A DNA stretch of 64,000 bases from Alphaproteobacteria bacterium. GTDB taxonomy: Bacteria; Pseudomonadota; Alphaproteobacteria; GCA-2731375. Positions 16,245 to 24,766 of this stretch are shown here, piece after piece. Within the stretch, counting starts at the first letter, position 1, and every line of letters begins with the position of its first letter. The translations under genes and the position numbers were made by a program. The stretch is taken from NCBI GenBank assembly GCA_016776605.1, contig JADHTB010000005.1, forward strand, positions 124,001-188,000, read 5' to 3'. The notes under the pieces were generated by a model, which saw only the letters and a list, made by a program, of their open reading frames with translations, made no database searches and was not told where the DNA came from.

Positions 16245-17666
16245 TTAGCCTTCCAGCATGCGGCGCAGCAGGTCGATATCCTCGGCCAGGGTCGCATCGG
16301 TCTGGCGCAATTCCTCGATCCGCTTCACCGCGTGCATGACCGTGGTGTGATCGCGGCCACCGAACTTGCGCCCGATCTCGGGCAAAGAGCGCGTGGTCAG
16401 TTGCTTGGCCAGATACATTGCCACCTGACGCGGCCGGGCCACGGCGCGGGCCCGGCGGGCGGAATGCATGTCCGCCAGGCGAATATTGAAATGCTGCGCG
16501 ACTTTTTTCTGAATTTCCTCGATCGTGACCCGGCGGTCGTTGGCCCGCAGCAAATCCTGCAAGGCTTCCTGGGTCATCTCCAGATTGATCGGGCGGCCCA
16601 CCAGATGCGAATGGGCGATCAGGCGGTTTAAGGCCCCCTCCAATTCGCGGATGTTGGAGGTAATACGATGGGCCAGGAATTCCAGTACCTTGGGCGGGAA
16701 GCCGACCACATTGGCACGGGCCAGCTTGGCCTCGAGAATGCCCAGGCGCAATTCGAAATCCGTTTGATGGATATCCACCACCAGGCCCCAGCCCAGGCGC
16801 GAGCGGATCCTCTCTTCCACGTCTTCCAGATCCGAGGGCGAGCGGTCAGCCGAAATAACGATCTGTTTGTTCTGATCCACCAACTCGTTGAAGGTATGGA
16901 AGAATTCCTCCTGGGTGGAATCCTTGCGCGAGAAAAACTGCACGTCGTCAATCATCAAGACATCCGCCGAACGGAAGATCTGTTTGAACGCCATGGTCTC
17001 CCGGTCGCGCAGGGCCCGGACGAACTGGTACATGAAGCGTTCCGCCGACAGATAAATGACTTCGCGGCTAGGGTCTCGTTCGTGAATATGCCAGGCAATG
17101 GCGTGCATCAAATGGGTTTTGCCCAGGCCGACGCCGCCATAGAGAAAGAGTGGATTAAAATTTACCGGTGCCGCATCGGCGACCCGGCGGGCCGCGGCAT
17201 AAGCCAGTTCATTGGATTTGCCGACGACGAATGAATCGAATTGATAACGCAAATCCAGGGCCGAACCCATGCGCAGCGCCCGCGATTCCGGAGCGGTGGC
17301 CCGGCCAGAGACTCGGGCAGAGCCTCCACCAGAGGCCCTCTCAGCGGCTGGCGCGGCTTCGTTTTCTACGTCATTATTATCGCGATCAGCCGGGCTGGCG
17401 GCGCCCCGGTTAGCGCCTGAATGGACGGCAATCTGGATGTCGCGCACCGTCTTGTCTTCCGCCTGCCAAAAGGTGCGAATGCGTTCGCCATAATGGGACA
17501 ACACCCAATCCCGCATGAACCGGGTCGGCGCCTGTAAATGGGCCATGTCGCCATCAATCCGTTCAAACACCAGCGGCCGCAACCAGGAATTATAGGCCGC
17601 GTCGCCGAATTCGGACCGCAACCGGGTACAAACCCGTTGCCATTGACCGGCATACTCTTGGTCCAT
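16245..17666 (-). CDS. dnaA: Chromosomal replication initiator DnaA
   Basis: A 473-residue replication initiator. Domain I (residues 1-75) contacts DnaB and regulators, domain II is a variable Ala/Gly/Arg-rich linker, domain III carries Walker A (GGVGLGKTHL), Walker B (LMIDDVQFF) and the sensor region, and domain IV ends with the DNA-binding signature GGRDHTTVMHAVKRI. ATG start with AAGGGCGAG upstream. It is downstream of rpsT on the same strand, as in many alphaproteobacteria, but is separated from it by an unusually long 815-bp gap. Confidence 0.98.
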   Translation of the reverse strand: MDQEYAGQWQRVCTRLRSEFGDAAYNSWLRPLVFERIDGDMAHLQAPTRFMRDWVLSHYGERIRTFWQAEDKTVRDIQIAVHSGANRGAASPADRDNNDVENEAAPAAERASGGGSARVSGRATAPESRALRMGSALDLRYQFDSFVVGKSNELAYAAARRVADAAPVNFNPLFLYGGVGLGKTHLMHAIAWHIHERDPSREVIYLSAERFMYQFVRALRDRETMAFKQIFRSADVLMIDDVQFFSRKDSTQEEFFHTFNELVDQNKQIVISADRSPSDLEDVEERIRSRLGWGLVVDIHQTDFELRLGILEAKLARANVVGFPPKVLEFLAHRITSNIRELEGALNRLIAHSHLVGRPINLEMTQEALQDLLRANDRRVTIEEIQKKVAQHFNIRLADMHSARRARAVARPRQVAMYLAKQLTTRSLPEIGRKFGGRDHTTVMHAVKRIEELRQTDATLAEDIDLLRRMLEG

Positions 17667-18481
17667 GAACTCGCCCTTTTTGCAACTTTATTGTCCGGCC
17701 AGGAAACGCCTGGTCCGAAAATTTTTAAATCTAAATTCTAGACGTGCTGTCGAGAGACGAAGGGCCGCGGACCGGTCCTGGGAAACGGCACCGCATGCCG
17801 CCCCGTGATCCGCAAGCAAACCCATGATCAAAAATTGCGTAATAAATCCGCCGTCGATGTCTCTGCGTCAACACATGCCCCCGCTTGACCACGGCTGTTA
17901 TGCTTCGCGCATTTATCCGCGCATTGTTCCGCCGTGACCCGGATCTTATTTATAGTTCAAACGAAAAAATTTAGATGTACATAATTCTGAAATTTTTTAT
18001 TTGGTTTTAAAGTATTGCAAAAATAACACGCATGAATAATTCAGGCTATAATAGAATTATGCTAAACTATTCTTTGACAATAACTTCCCGACCCTACTCT
18101 ATCAGGCATGCATACGGTACTTGGCCCAGGCCATGGGCGCAATAGGGGGAAATGGAGAACAGGGTAATAATTTCCTCACCTAAATGTAGATCGGGCAAAT
18201 CCACCTACCAGATATAGACAAGTCCCTAGTCTAGTTGTCCGACGGTGAAAGGAGCCGCGAAAAACGGCAGGCGCCGCATCGATTGAATAGGGGCAAGGTG
18301 GGTTCGATTGTGGAATTAGTAAGTGCGCCCAGGTCTGTATTGCGCGGCGAATCGGTCAATCAGGCAGAGGCCCGGCAATGTACCGTTCCGGCCTCTGACA
18401 CTGCCGCCGTCTGACATTGCTGCCGTCGGATATTGCCGCCGCCTGACATTATCGTCGTCAGGCCATGGGCGGCGGTCCGTT
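17667..18481. other. Gene-free region between rpsT and dnaA with AT-rich island
   Basis: This 815-bp stretch has no convincing gene on either strand. From about 17945 to 18095 it is strongly AT-rich, in contrast to the surrounding DNA, and contains runs such as AAAAAATTTAGA, AATTTTTTATTTGG and GGCTATAATAGAATTATG. The dnaA promoter must lie here, and the position and composition would suit a replication origin unwinding region. I searched by eye for TTATCCACA-type DnaA boxes and found no exact copy, only loose matches such as TTATCCGCG near 17913. A tandem repeat occupies the rpsT-proximal end. Confidence 0.5.
18395..18458. repeat. Four imperfect 16-bp tandem repeats
   Basis: Units are CTGACACTGCCGCCGT, CTGACATTGCTGCCGT, CGGATATTGCCGCCGC and CTGACATTATCGTCGT, head to tail with no spacers. 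The array ends 24 bases from the rpsT stop codon, so it lies in the rpsT 3' region and could influence transcript ending. Divergence between units shows it is not a recent expansion. Confidence 0.8.
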
Positions 18482-18754
18482 CTATCCGGCGGCGCCCATG
18501 GCGCCGACCTGACGGGTCAGCCGGGAAATCCGCCGGGCTGCTGTGCTGGGCTTCAAAATACCCAGTTGCCCACTGCGCGACAACACCGGTTCAACAGCCT
18601 TTAAGGCGGCCACGGCGGCATCCCTATCGCCGGCGGCGAGGGCATCTTCTACTTTGCGCACAAAGGTGCGCACGCGGCTGCGCCGGTTGCGGTTGACGAT
18701 GGTACGCCGTTCAGCTTGCCGCAGACGTTTTCTTGCTTGTTTGCTATGGGCCAT
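18482..18754 (-). CDS. rpsT: 30S ribosomal protein S20
   Basis: A 90-residue ribosomal protein that binds 16S rRNA. The N-terminus MAHSKQARKRLRQAERR and the following NRNRRSRVRTFVRKVEDAL match S20; the two long helices are rich in Arg, Lys and Ala. ATG start. Its neighbour dnaA on the same strand gives the usual alphaproteobacterial order. The adjacent ABC ATPase gene ends 83 bases upstream and is also on the minus strand. Confidence 0.97.
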   Translation of the reverse strand: MAHSKQARKRLRQAERRTIVNRNRRSRVRTFVRKVEDALAAGDRDAAVAALKAVEPVLSRSGQLGILKPSTAARRISRLTRQVGAMGAAG

Positions 18755-18837
18755 GTCTGACTTTTCTATATCTATTTTCGCCGAATTTCGGGACGCGCGC
18801 GGTTATAGACGCGGCGTGGTGCGGGGTCAAGCCAACT

Positions 18838-19617
18838 TCAGCCATCGGGCCGACGTTCATCCGCCTCATAGATCGAACGGCGCCGCCACCATAGCAGTTC
18901 GCCGCGCAGGAAAGCCTGGGCCAGATCATTTTTAGGGCCGGCAAAGAATTGCGCGGCTGGCGCCTGTTCCTTCAAACGGCCCCTGTGCAGGAACAAAACT
19001 TCATCGGCCAATCGCCGCGCCTGATGCAAATCATGGGTTGTCATGATCACCTTAGTGCCCTGGGCCGTCGCCGATCTGATGATTTCCTCGATCAGATGCG
19101 TTGCGGCCGGATCCAAATTGGCGCTGGGTTCGTCCAGCAACAGCAGTTCGGGCCGCATGGCCCAGGCCCGGGCCAAGGCCAGGCGCTGTTGCTCGCCAAA
19201 CGACAATAGTCGCGCCGGGCGCTGGGCATAGCGGCTCAGACCCACCTGGGTCAGGGCCTCGTCGACCCGCTGTCGGCATTCGGCGGCTGGCAATTTTTTG
19301 ACCTTCAGGGCAAAGGCCACATTGGCATGAACCGAACGGCGCAATAAAACAGGCCGTTGCAAGACCATGGCCTGACGCTGTCCGCGCAAACCGGGGTCCG
19401 TACCGCCGGCCCAGCGCACGGTACCACGATCGGGCTTAATCAGGCCGTGGCATAATTTCAGCAACAGGCTTTTACCGGCGCCATTGGGGCCGATAATAAC
19501 GCTGCACCCCGCAGCGGCGGTAAAGCGGCAGCTTAAATCCTTGATGACCTGCTTGTCCCCGGCGGTCAAGCAGACGCCGTCGAGTTCCAGGGGTAATGTT
19601 GCGGTGGAAAATTTCAT
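18838..19617 (-). CDS. ABC transporter ATP-binding protein, tungstate/phosphate-like
   Basis: A 259-residue ABC ATPase: Walker A GPNGAGKSLLLK, Q-loop MVLQRPVLLRRS, signature LSFGEQQRLALARA (a variant of LSGGQ), Walker B LLLLDEPSANLDP and switch His in TTHDLHQA. The pattern of the Q-loop segment and signature is closest to TupC/WtpC-like oxyanion importers. No permease or binding-protein gene is adjacent within the window, so it is an orphan here. The last 35 residues, rich in Arg and Trp, extend past the usual fold. ATG start; the divergent neighbour is the GhrA-like gene. Confidence 0.8.
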   Translation of the reverse strand: MKFSTATLPLELDGVCLTAGDKQVIKDLSCRFTAAAGCSVIIGPNGAGKSLLLKLCHGLIKPDRGTVRWAGGTDPGLRGQRQAMVLQRPVLLRRSVHANVAFALKVKKLPAAECRQRVDEALTQVGLSRYAQRPARLLSFGEQQRLALARAWAMRPELLLLDEPSANLDPAATHLIEEIIRSATAQGTKVIMTTHDLHQARRLADEVLFLHRGRLKEQAPAAQFFAGPKNDLAQAFLRGELLWWRRRSIYEADERRPDG

Positions 19618-19713
19618 GGCGTCTATGTTGCCGGTAAAAAGTCCATTGGTGAAGGGCTACCATTCCTGGGCATGAAAGCTATGCTGACGCCAGAGCCAGC
19701 AGGGGATATCCAT

Positions 19714-20646
19714 ATGACTACCATTTTGATCTCATCGCGTCAGGATCCGATCGACCTTTGGCGCGAGGCCCTGGCCGTGGAAATGCCGGAATTGGAAATC
19801 CGGGCCTATCCCGATATTGGTGACCCGGCAGAGGTTGATTATGCCCTGGTCTATTGGCCCCCGCACGGCCTGATAGCTGGCCTGCCCAACGTGAAAGCCG
19901 TGCTATCCATCGCCGCCGGTTGTGACCATATTCTGGCCGACCCGCAATTGCCCCCCGATCTGCCCATCGTGCGCATGGTGGACGACTACCTGGCCGCCAT
20001 GATGGCCGAATATGCCGTCTATGGCGTACTGCATTTTCACCGGGATATGCACTTTTACCGCCGGGAACAACTGGCCGAGCGGTGGAGCCGGGGCTGGCCC
20101 CGCTACACCCCCGACACCGCCGTTGGCATATTGGGGTTGGGTGCTATCGGCGGCGACTGCGCGCGCAAGTTGGGCGCCCTGGGCTTTCAGGTCCATGGCT
20201 GGTCGCGCGGGCCGAAAAGCATGGACGGTGTGATCTGCCATCATGGCGCCGACGGCTTGTTGGAGATGGCCGCGCAATGCCGCTTTCTGGTCTGTGTCCT
20301 GCCTCTGACCGGGCAGACCGAGGGCATCATAGACGCCCGCCTGCTGTCCGCCATGCCTGCCGGGGGCTTTATCATCAACATCGCCCGTGGCGGCCACCTG
20401 GTCGACGCTGATCTATTGGCGGCCCTGGAGAGCGGCCAGTTGGGCGGCGCCTTTCTGGATGTCTATAACCAGGAGCCATTGCCCCCCGGCCATCCCTATT
20501 GGCAGCATGACAAGGTATGGATGACCCCGCATGTGGCCGGCGAACTGGTGCCCCGGTCCTGCGCCAAGTCCGTTGCCGCCAATATTCGCCGGATAGAAGC
20601 CGGACAGCCGGTGCCCGATTTGCTGGATAAAGTGCTGGGATACTGA
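19714..20646 (+). CDS. Glyoxylate/hydroxypyruvate reductase A-like D-2-hydroxyacid dehydrogenase
   Basis: A 310-residue NAD(P)-dependent reductase of the GhrA type, reducing glyoxylate or hydroxypyruvate. It has the nucleotide-binding loop LGLGAIGGDCARKLG, NIARGGHLVDADLL with the substrate-binding Arg, an acid in QEPLPPGHPYW, and the terminal His of TPHVAGE. AGGGGAT six bases before the ATG at 19714 fixes the start; an in-frame upstream ATG at 19672 lacks this. It is divergent from the ABC ATPase gene and convergent with the thioesterase. Confidence 0.88.
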   Translation: MTTILISSRQDPIDLWREALAVEMPELEIRAYPDIGDPAEVDYALVYWPPHGLIAGLPNVKAVLSIAAGCDHILADPQLPPDLPIVRMVDDYLAAMMAEYAVYGVLHFHRDMHFYRREQLAERWSRGWPRYTPDTAVGILGLGAIGGDCARKLGALGFQVHGWSRGPKSMDGVICHHGADGLLEMAAQCRFLVCVLPLTGQTEGIIDARLLSAMPAGGFIINIARGGHLVDADLLAALESGQLGGAFLDVYNQEPLPPGHPYWQHDKVWMTPHVAGELVPRSCAKSVAANIRRIEAGQPVPDLLDKVLGY

Positions 20647-20725
20647 CGTAATTTCGCTTCTGAAATGACCGTGAGGCTCATTCCCGGCCGCCTTTGCCCC
20701 GCTGCGAAAACCCGCAAGGAAAAGG

Positions 20726-21151
20726 TCACGGTGCTTTCGGCGCGAAAATCCGAAAGACGCCGGAAGCCGTAAAGACCAGCTCGCCGTCGGCGAAGGCCTC
20801 CGCCCCGGCAAAGGCCATGTTGTCGTCCCGGCCCGAAAGCCAGGCCGTGCCCTCTAGCCAGGCGCCGGCATCAACCGTGCCGATCAGATCACAGACCATG
20901 CGGATCGTTAGCCCCCGCATACCTGTCCCGCGCGAGACGGCGGTCGCCAAAAGGCCATCGGCGAAGGACGACATCATACCGCCATGCAAGCTGCCATGGG
21001 CGTTGCAATGGCGCTGCTGAACCCGCAGGCCATGCCAGAATTTCTCGCCTTCAACTTTGTGAAAAAAAGGACCATTGCGGGTCGAATAGGGCCCGCGGGT
21101 GTGTGATTGCACGAAACCTGGCGGCGGATTTGGGGCAAGTTCATCTTCCAT
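20726..21151 (-). CDS. PaaI-family hotdog thioesterase
   Basis: A 141-residue single hotdog-fold thioesterase. The HGGMMSSFADGLLATA segment, following NAHGSL, is the typical catalytic helix region of the PaaI/4HBT group, which hydrolyses acyl-CoA thioesters. ATG 21151 is preceded by AAGGAG about 16 bases away, rather far; an upstream TTG would include that site and is unlikely. It is divergent from the enoyl-CoA hydratase gene and shares with it a control region holding an inverted repeat. Confidence 0.82.
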   Translation of the reverse strand: MEDELAPNPPPGFVQSHTRGPYSTRNGPFFHKVEGEKFWHGLRVQQRHCNAHGSLHGGMMSSFADGLLATAVSRGTGMRGLTIRMVCDLIGTVDAGAWLEGTAWLSGRDDNMAFAGAEAFADGELVFTASGVFRIFAPKAP

Positions 21152-21188
21152 GACATCATTATGATGACTCCTTGGCCGCAATGACTAG

Positions 21189-21226
21189 CGTTGCGGATAA
21201 AAGTATATTAGTCTTATAACGCAACG
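21189..21226. promoter_or_regulatory. Inverted repeat in divergent promoter region, possible operator
   Basis: Seven-base arms CGTTGCG (21189-21195) and CGCAACG (21220-21226) flank an AT-rich centre containing AAAAGTATATTAGTCTTAT. The site lies between the divergent thioesterase and enoyl-CoA hydratase starts (41 bases before the latter), where one regulator could control both. The arms are short, so a chance origin cannot be excluded. Confidence 0.4.
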
Positions 21227-21266
21227 AACGATTTATTCTCCTCGTACAGTCAAAAGGTCCCTCCCC

Positions 21267-22067
21267 ATGAGTGAATTCAAAAAACTGCTTTTCGAGCGTA
21301 ACGACACCGTCACCACCATCACCTTGAACCGGCCGGAGGTGCACAACGCCCTGGACCGCGAATTATCCACCGAACTGAAACAGGCAATTTTGGCCGTACG
21401 GGACGACCGGGAATGCCGAATCATGGTCTTGCGGGGGGCGGGCGATACCTTCTGCGCCGGCGATGACATCAAGGAATTCAACGAATGGCGCGGCGATGAA
21501 TCCTATTGGCAGGTGCGTCTGTATCAGGAAACCGTGCAACTGATCGAAGATCTAACGCCGATCACCATTGCGGCGGTGGACGGGGTTTGCACCGGCGGCG
21601 GCCTGGAACTGACCCTGGTCTGTGACTTCGTCGTCGCCACCGACCGATCCCGCTGGGGCATGCCGGAAATCGATTGGGACATCACGCCCGGCTGGGGCGG
21701 CACCTCGCGGCTGCCGCGCTTTGCCGGCCGCCGCAAGGCCAAGGAATGGAACCTGATCGGGCAGTTGTTCTCGGCCCACACGGCGGAACGATATAATCTG
21801 GTCAACCGGGTCGTTGCCCCCGAACAGCTGAGCGCGGAGGTCGAAAGCCTCACGGAGGTCATGTTGCGCAAGCATCCCATGACCACCCGGCGCACTAAAT
21901 TCATCTTGACCAAAGGTGTTGAACTGCCCATCGCGGGCGCCTTGGCATTTGAAGTGCCGATCATGCCCTATGCCCGCGGCTCGTCCGGCCTGAAGGATTT
22001 CAAATCCGGCGATGCGCGCAAGGAACGGCGCAAACTGTCGCAGCATTTCTGGTCCGATCTGGCCTAG
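21267..22067 (+). CDS. Enoyl-CoA hydratase/isomerase family protein
   Basis: A 266-residue crotonase-fold enzyme. The oxyanion-hole segment CAGDDIKEFN and DGVCTGGGLEL with the first catalytic Glu, and GMPEIDWDITPGWGGT with the second Glu, are all present, so hydratase activity is plausible. The Trp-rich variants in the second motif differ from housekeeping FadB-like hydratases. ATG start. The acyl-CoA ligase begins 12 bases after the stop, so the two are one operon acting on the same CoA intermediates. Confidence 0.88.
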   Translation: MSEFKKLLFERNDTVTTITLNRPEVHNALDRELSTELKQAILAVRDDRECRIMVLRGAGDTFCAGDDIKEFNEWRGDESYWQVRLYQETVQLIEDLTPITIAAVDGVCTGGGLELTLVCDFVVATDRSRWGMPEIDWDITPGWGGTSRLPRFAGRRKAKEWNLIGQLFSAHTAERYNLVNRVVAPEQLSAEVESLTEVMLRKHPMTTRRTKFILTKGVELPIAGALAFEVPIMPYARGSSGLKDFKSGDARKERRKLSQHFWSDLA

Positions 22068-22079
22068 GGCCGCGCCGCC

Positions 22080-23711
22080 ATGTTCAATCTGGCAGACGTC
22101 CTGGACCTGGTGACGGAACGGGTGGGTGCGCGGGAGGCCGTGGTCTTCCGCGACCGCCGCCTGAGCTATGACGATTTCGCGGCGCGCACCAACCAGCTGG
22201 CCCATGTCCTGCATGACCTGGGCCTGGGCTGTCATCACGAACGCGGGCAACTGGCGGATTGGCAGGCGGGCCAGGATCGTCTGGCAATCTATCTCTACAA
22301 CGGCAATGAATTTTTGGAGGCCATGTTTGGCGCTTTCAAGGCCCGGTTGGCGCCCTTCAACGTCAACTTCCGTTACGTCGACGAGGAACTGGTCCATCTG
22401 TTGAACAATGCCGGCACCAGGGTCATCGTCTATCATCGCTGTTTCGCCCCGCGCCTGGCGGCGGTGCGCCATCGGGTACCCACGTTGCAATATTTCATAG
22501 AAGTCAACGACGGCACGCCCGAAGGCCTTGGCGAAGGTCTTGCCGATGCCCTGCCATATGAAGCCGCCTTGTCCGCGGCCCCGGCCGGGCCCTTGCATCT
22601 GCCCCGCACCGCCGACGATCTATATGTACTTTATACCGGCGGCACCACGGGCCTGCCGAAAGGCGTGCTGTGGCGGCAGGGGGATGTTTTCGTTTCCGTG
22701 CTGGGCGGCCGCCGGCCCAAGGACGGCAGCGTCATCGAGGATGGCGAGGAATTGGCGGCGCGGGCGGAAAAGGGCGGCACTCGCATTCTCCCGGCCCCGC
22801 CTTTCATGCACGCCGCAGGGCAGTGGATCGCCCTGAACGGTTTGTGCGCCGGCAATACACTGGTCATCCAGGACAGCGTGCAACGGTTTGATGCCGCCGA
22901 TGTCCTGGGCACCATCGCAGCGGAAAAAATTAATTTGTTATCCCTGGTGGGGGATGCCTTCGCCCGGCCCTTGCTGGATGCCATCCACGCGGGATCGTTT
23001 GATTTAAGCAGCCTCAAGGTCATGTTGAATAGCGGCGCGCCGCTGAACGTGACCAGCAAGGACGCCTTGCTGGCCGCCGTGCCGGACCTGCGTGTTCTGG
23101 ACGTACTGGGCTCCACCGAAGGGGGCAATCACGGCCAGCATTTCTCGGCCCCTGGGACAGCCGCCACCGGCACCTTCAAACCATCGCCCGGCAACGCCGT
23201 TCTGGATGATGACCGCAGGTCGCTTCTGGCGCCCGGTCATGAGGGCATCGGCTGGTGGGCCCGGCGGCGCCATATACCCCTGGGTTATCTGGATGACGAG
23301 GCAGCGACCAAAGAAACCTTCGTCACCATCGGCGGTGAACGCTTTTCCATTCCCGGTGACCGAGCACGCTTGCTGGCCAATGGCGATGTGGAACTCCTGG
23401 GCCGGGATTCCCTGACCATCAACAGCGGTGGTGAAAAAATCTTTGTCGAAGAAGTGGAAAATGCCCTGAAACGACACCTCTCCATCCATGACGCCCTGGT
23501 GGTGGGACGGGCCAACGAACGCTGGGGCCAGGAGGTGGTTGCCGTGGTGCAGCTAAAAGAAGGCGCGGTGGCGGACGAGGCCGGTATTCTGGCCGAAGCG
23601 GCCCGCCATGTCGCCCGCTATAAATTGCCCAAGGCTTTCGTTTTTATGGACAAATTGGAACGCAATCCCAGCGGCAAACCCGACTATGCCTGGGCGCGGG
23701 AACTGCTCTAA
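22080..23711 (+). CDS. Acyl-CoA synthetase (AMP-forming)
   Basis: A 543-residue ANL-family ligase that activates a carboxylic acid with ATP and CoA. It has the P-loop YTGGTTGLPKGV (from residue 185), the A5-like LGSTEGGNHG, the GDRARLL and RDSLTINSGGEKIFVEEVE motifs of the hinge region, and the catalytic Lys in NPSGKPDYAW. The overall pattern recalls FadD3-like ligases acting on sterol-ring or branched acids, but the substrate is not determined. It is co-transcribed with the enoyl-CoA hydratase. Its stop overlaps that of the convergent HxlR gene by four bases. Confidence 0.88.
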   Translation: MFNLADVLDLVTERVGAREAVVFRDRRLSYDDFAARTNQLAHVLHDLGLGCHHERGQLADWQAGQDRLAIYLYNGNEFLEAMFGAFKARLAPFNVNFRYVDEELVHLLNNAGTRVIVYHRCFAPRLAAVRHRVPTLQYFIEVNDGTPEGLGEGLADALPYEAALSAAPAGPLHLPRTADDLYVLYTGGTTGLPKGVLWRQGDVFVSVLGGRRPKDGSVIEDGEELAARAEKGGTRILPAPPFMHAAGQWIALNGLCAGNTLVIQDSVQRFDAADVLGTIAAEKINLLSLVGDAFARPLLDAIHAGSFDLSSLKVMLNSGAPLNVTSKDALLAAVPDLRVLDVLGSTEGGNHGQHFSAPGTAATGTFKPSPGNAVLDDDRRSLLAPGHEGIGWWARRRHIPLGYLDDEAATKETFVTIGGERFSIPGDRARLLANGDVELLGRDSLTINSGGEKIFVEEVENALKRHLSIHDALVVGRANERWGQEVVAVVQLKEGAVADEAGILAEAARHVARYKLPKAFVFMDKLERNPSGKPDYAWARELL

Positions 23712-24661
23712 CTGGCGTCTGGCATCATTCTGACCTCGCCGCCGACGACGGCGGCGTTGCAATAACCGCAATACAGTTCCGCCGTGAAGGTCTGGCCACA
23801 ATTATTGTGGGTCAGGATAAGGGGCGGCCCGTCGTCACCGGCCAGCCAGCGATCACCCCAGGCGATCACGCTGACCGGCAGGCAATATAATTGCATGCCC
23901 TTTTCGCTAAGCCGGTATTCCACTTGATGGGGACGCTCGGGAATGGGCCGGGTCACCAGGATGCCCTCGGCCAGAAAGCGTTTCAGGCGGACGCTTAAAA
24001 TGTTGGGCGCAATAGCCAGATGCCGGCGAAAATCGTCGAAGCGCCGCACCCCGTAAAAGCATTCCCGCAGGATCAGAAAGCTCCATGGATCGCCGATGGC
24101 CGCCATGGTGCGGGCGATGGCGCAGGGCCCCATGCGCTCCAACAGCGCGACGGGCACATAACGGTTCTTGCCATATTCCTGATGCCGCGCCGGCGCCAGA
24201 TCAGGATGCCGGCCAGGCGCGGCGGCAAAACGGGCCTCCCGCGCCCTGATCGGTTCATGGCAGGCGGAACATACAATAGCGCCCTGCAAAGGCTGGCCAC
24301 AAACTTCGTGCCGCAGGCGCGGCCGCGTCTCTTGCCCATCGGCACACCAGGCATTGCCCCAATTCATCGCCGCGACCAGCGGGGTCAGCAGATCCTCGCC
24401 CATGGCAGTGGGGAAATAACCCATGCGGCGGGCGTCAGCTTTAATGGGGCGGCGTTCCAGGACGCCGTGGCGGACCAGCCGTGTCAGGGTTTTGTCCAGC
24501 GAGGCGCGGGCGATGCCCAAGTTAGCGCAGAACTCATCAAACCGCTGCACTCTGGATAACAACACTTCCCGCAGCACCAAAAAGGTCCAGGCCCCGCCGA
24601 TGATGGCAAAGGCGCGCTCTACGGAGCAGGGACCGGTGAGTATATGGTTGGCGTCGGTCAT
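23708..24661 (-). CDS. Tandem-duplicated HxlR-type regulator with zinc-ribbon-like motifs
   Basis: A 317-residue protein made of two copies of an HxlR winged-helix domain. The first starts GPCSVERAFAIIGGAW and continues RFDEF; the second starts GPCAIARTMAAIGDPW and continues RFDDF. Each copy is followed by a Cys-rich motif: CGQPLQGAIVCSACHEPI in the middle and CGQTFTAELYCGYCNAAV at the end, both C-x9/10-C-x2-C, likely to bind zinc. Single-domain HxlR proteins work as homodimers, so a fused pair could act as a one-chain dimer. ATG 24661 chosen; a TTG four codons upstream is possible. It is divergent from an SDR gene, a likely target. Confidence 0.85.
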   Translation of the reverse strand: MTDANHILTGPCSVERAFAIIGGAWTFLVLREVLLSRVQRFDEFCANLGIARASLDKTLTRLVRHGVLERRPIKADARRMGYFPTAMGEDLLTPLVAAMNWGNAWCADGQETRPRLRHEVCGQPLQGAIVCSACHEPIRAREARFAAAPGRHPDLAPARHQEYGKNRYVPVALLERMGPCAIARTMAAIGDPWSFLILRECFYGVRRFDDFRRHLAIAPNILSVRLKRFLAEGILVTRPIPERPHQVEYRLSEKGMQLYCLPVSVIAWGDRWLAGDDGPPLILTHNNCGQTFTAELYCGYCNAAVVGGEVRMMPDAS

Positions 24662-24766
24662 CTGATTACTCAACGAAATTACCCATGCCTATACTTGCGA
24701 TACAAGACCAACGGGATGGTATCAGCTATGCTTTCCGCAGCACAAGCTTTGGGAAAGGATAACATC

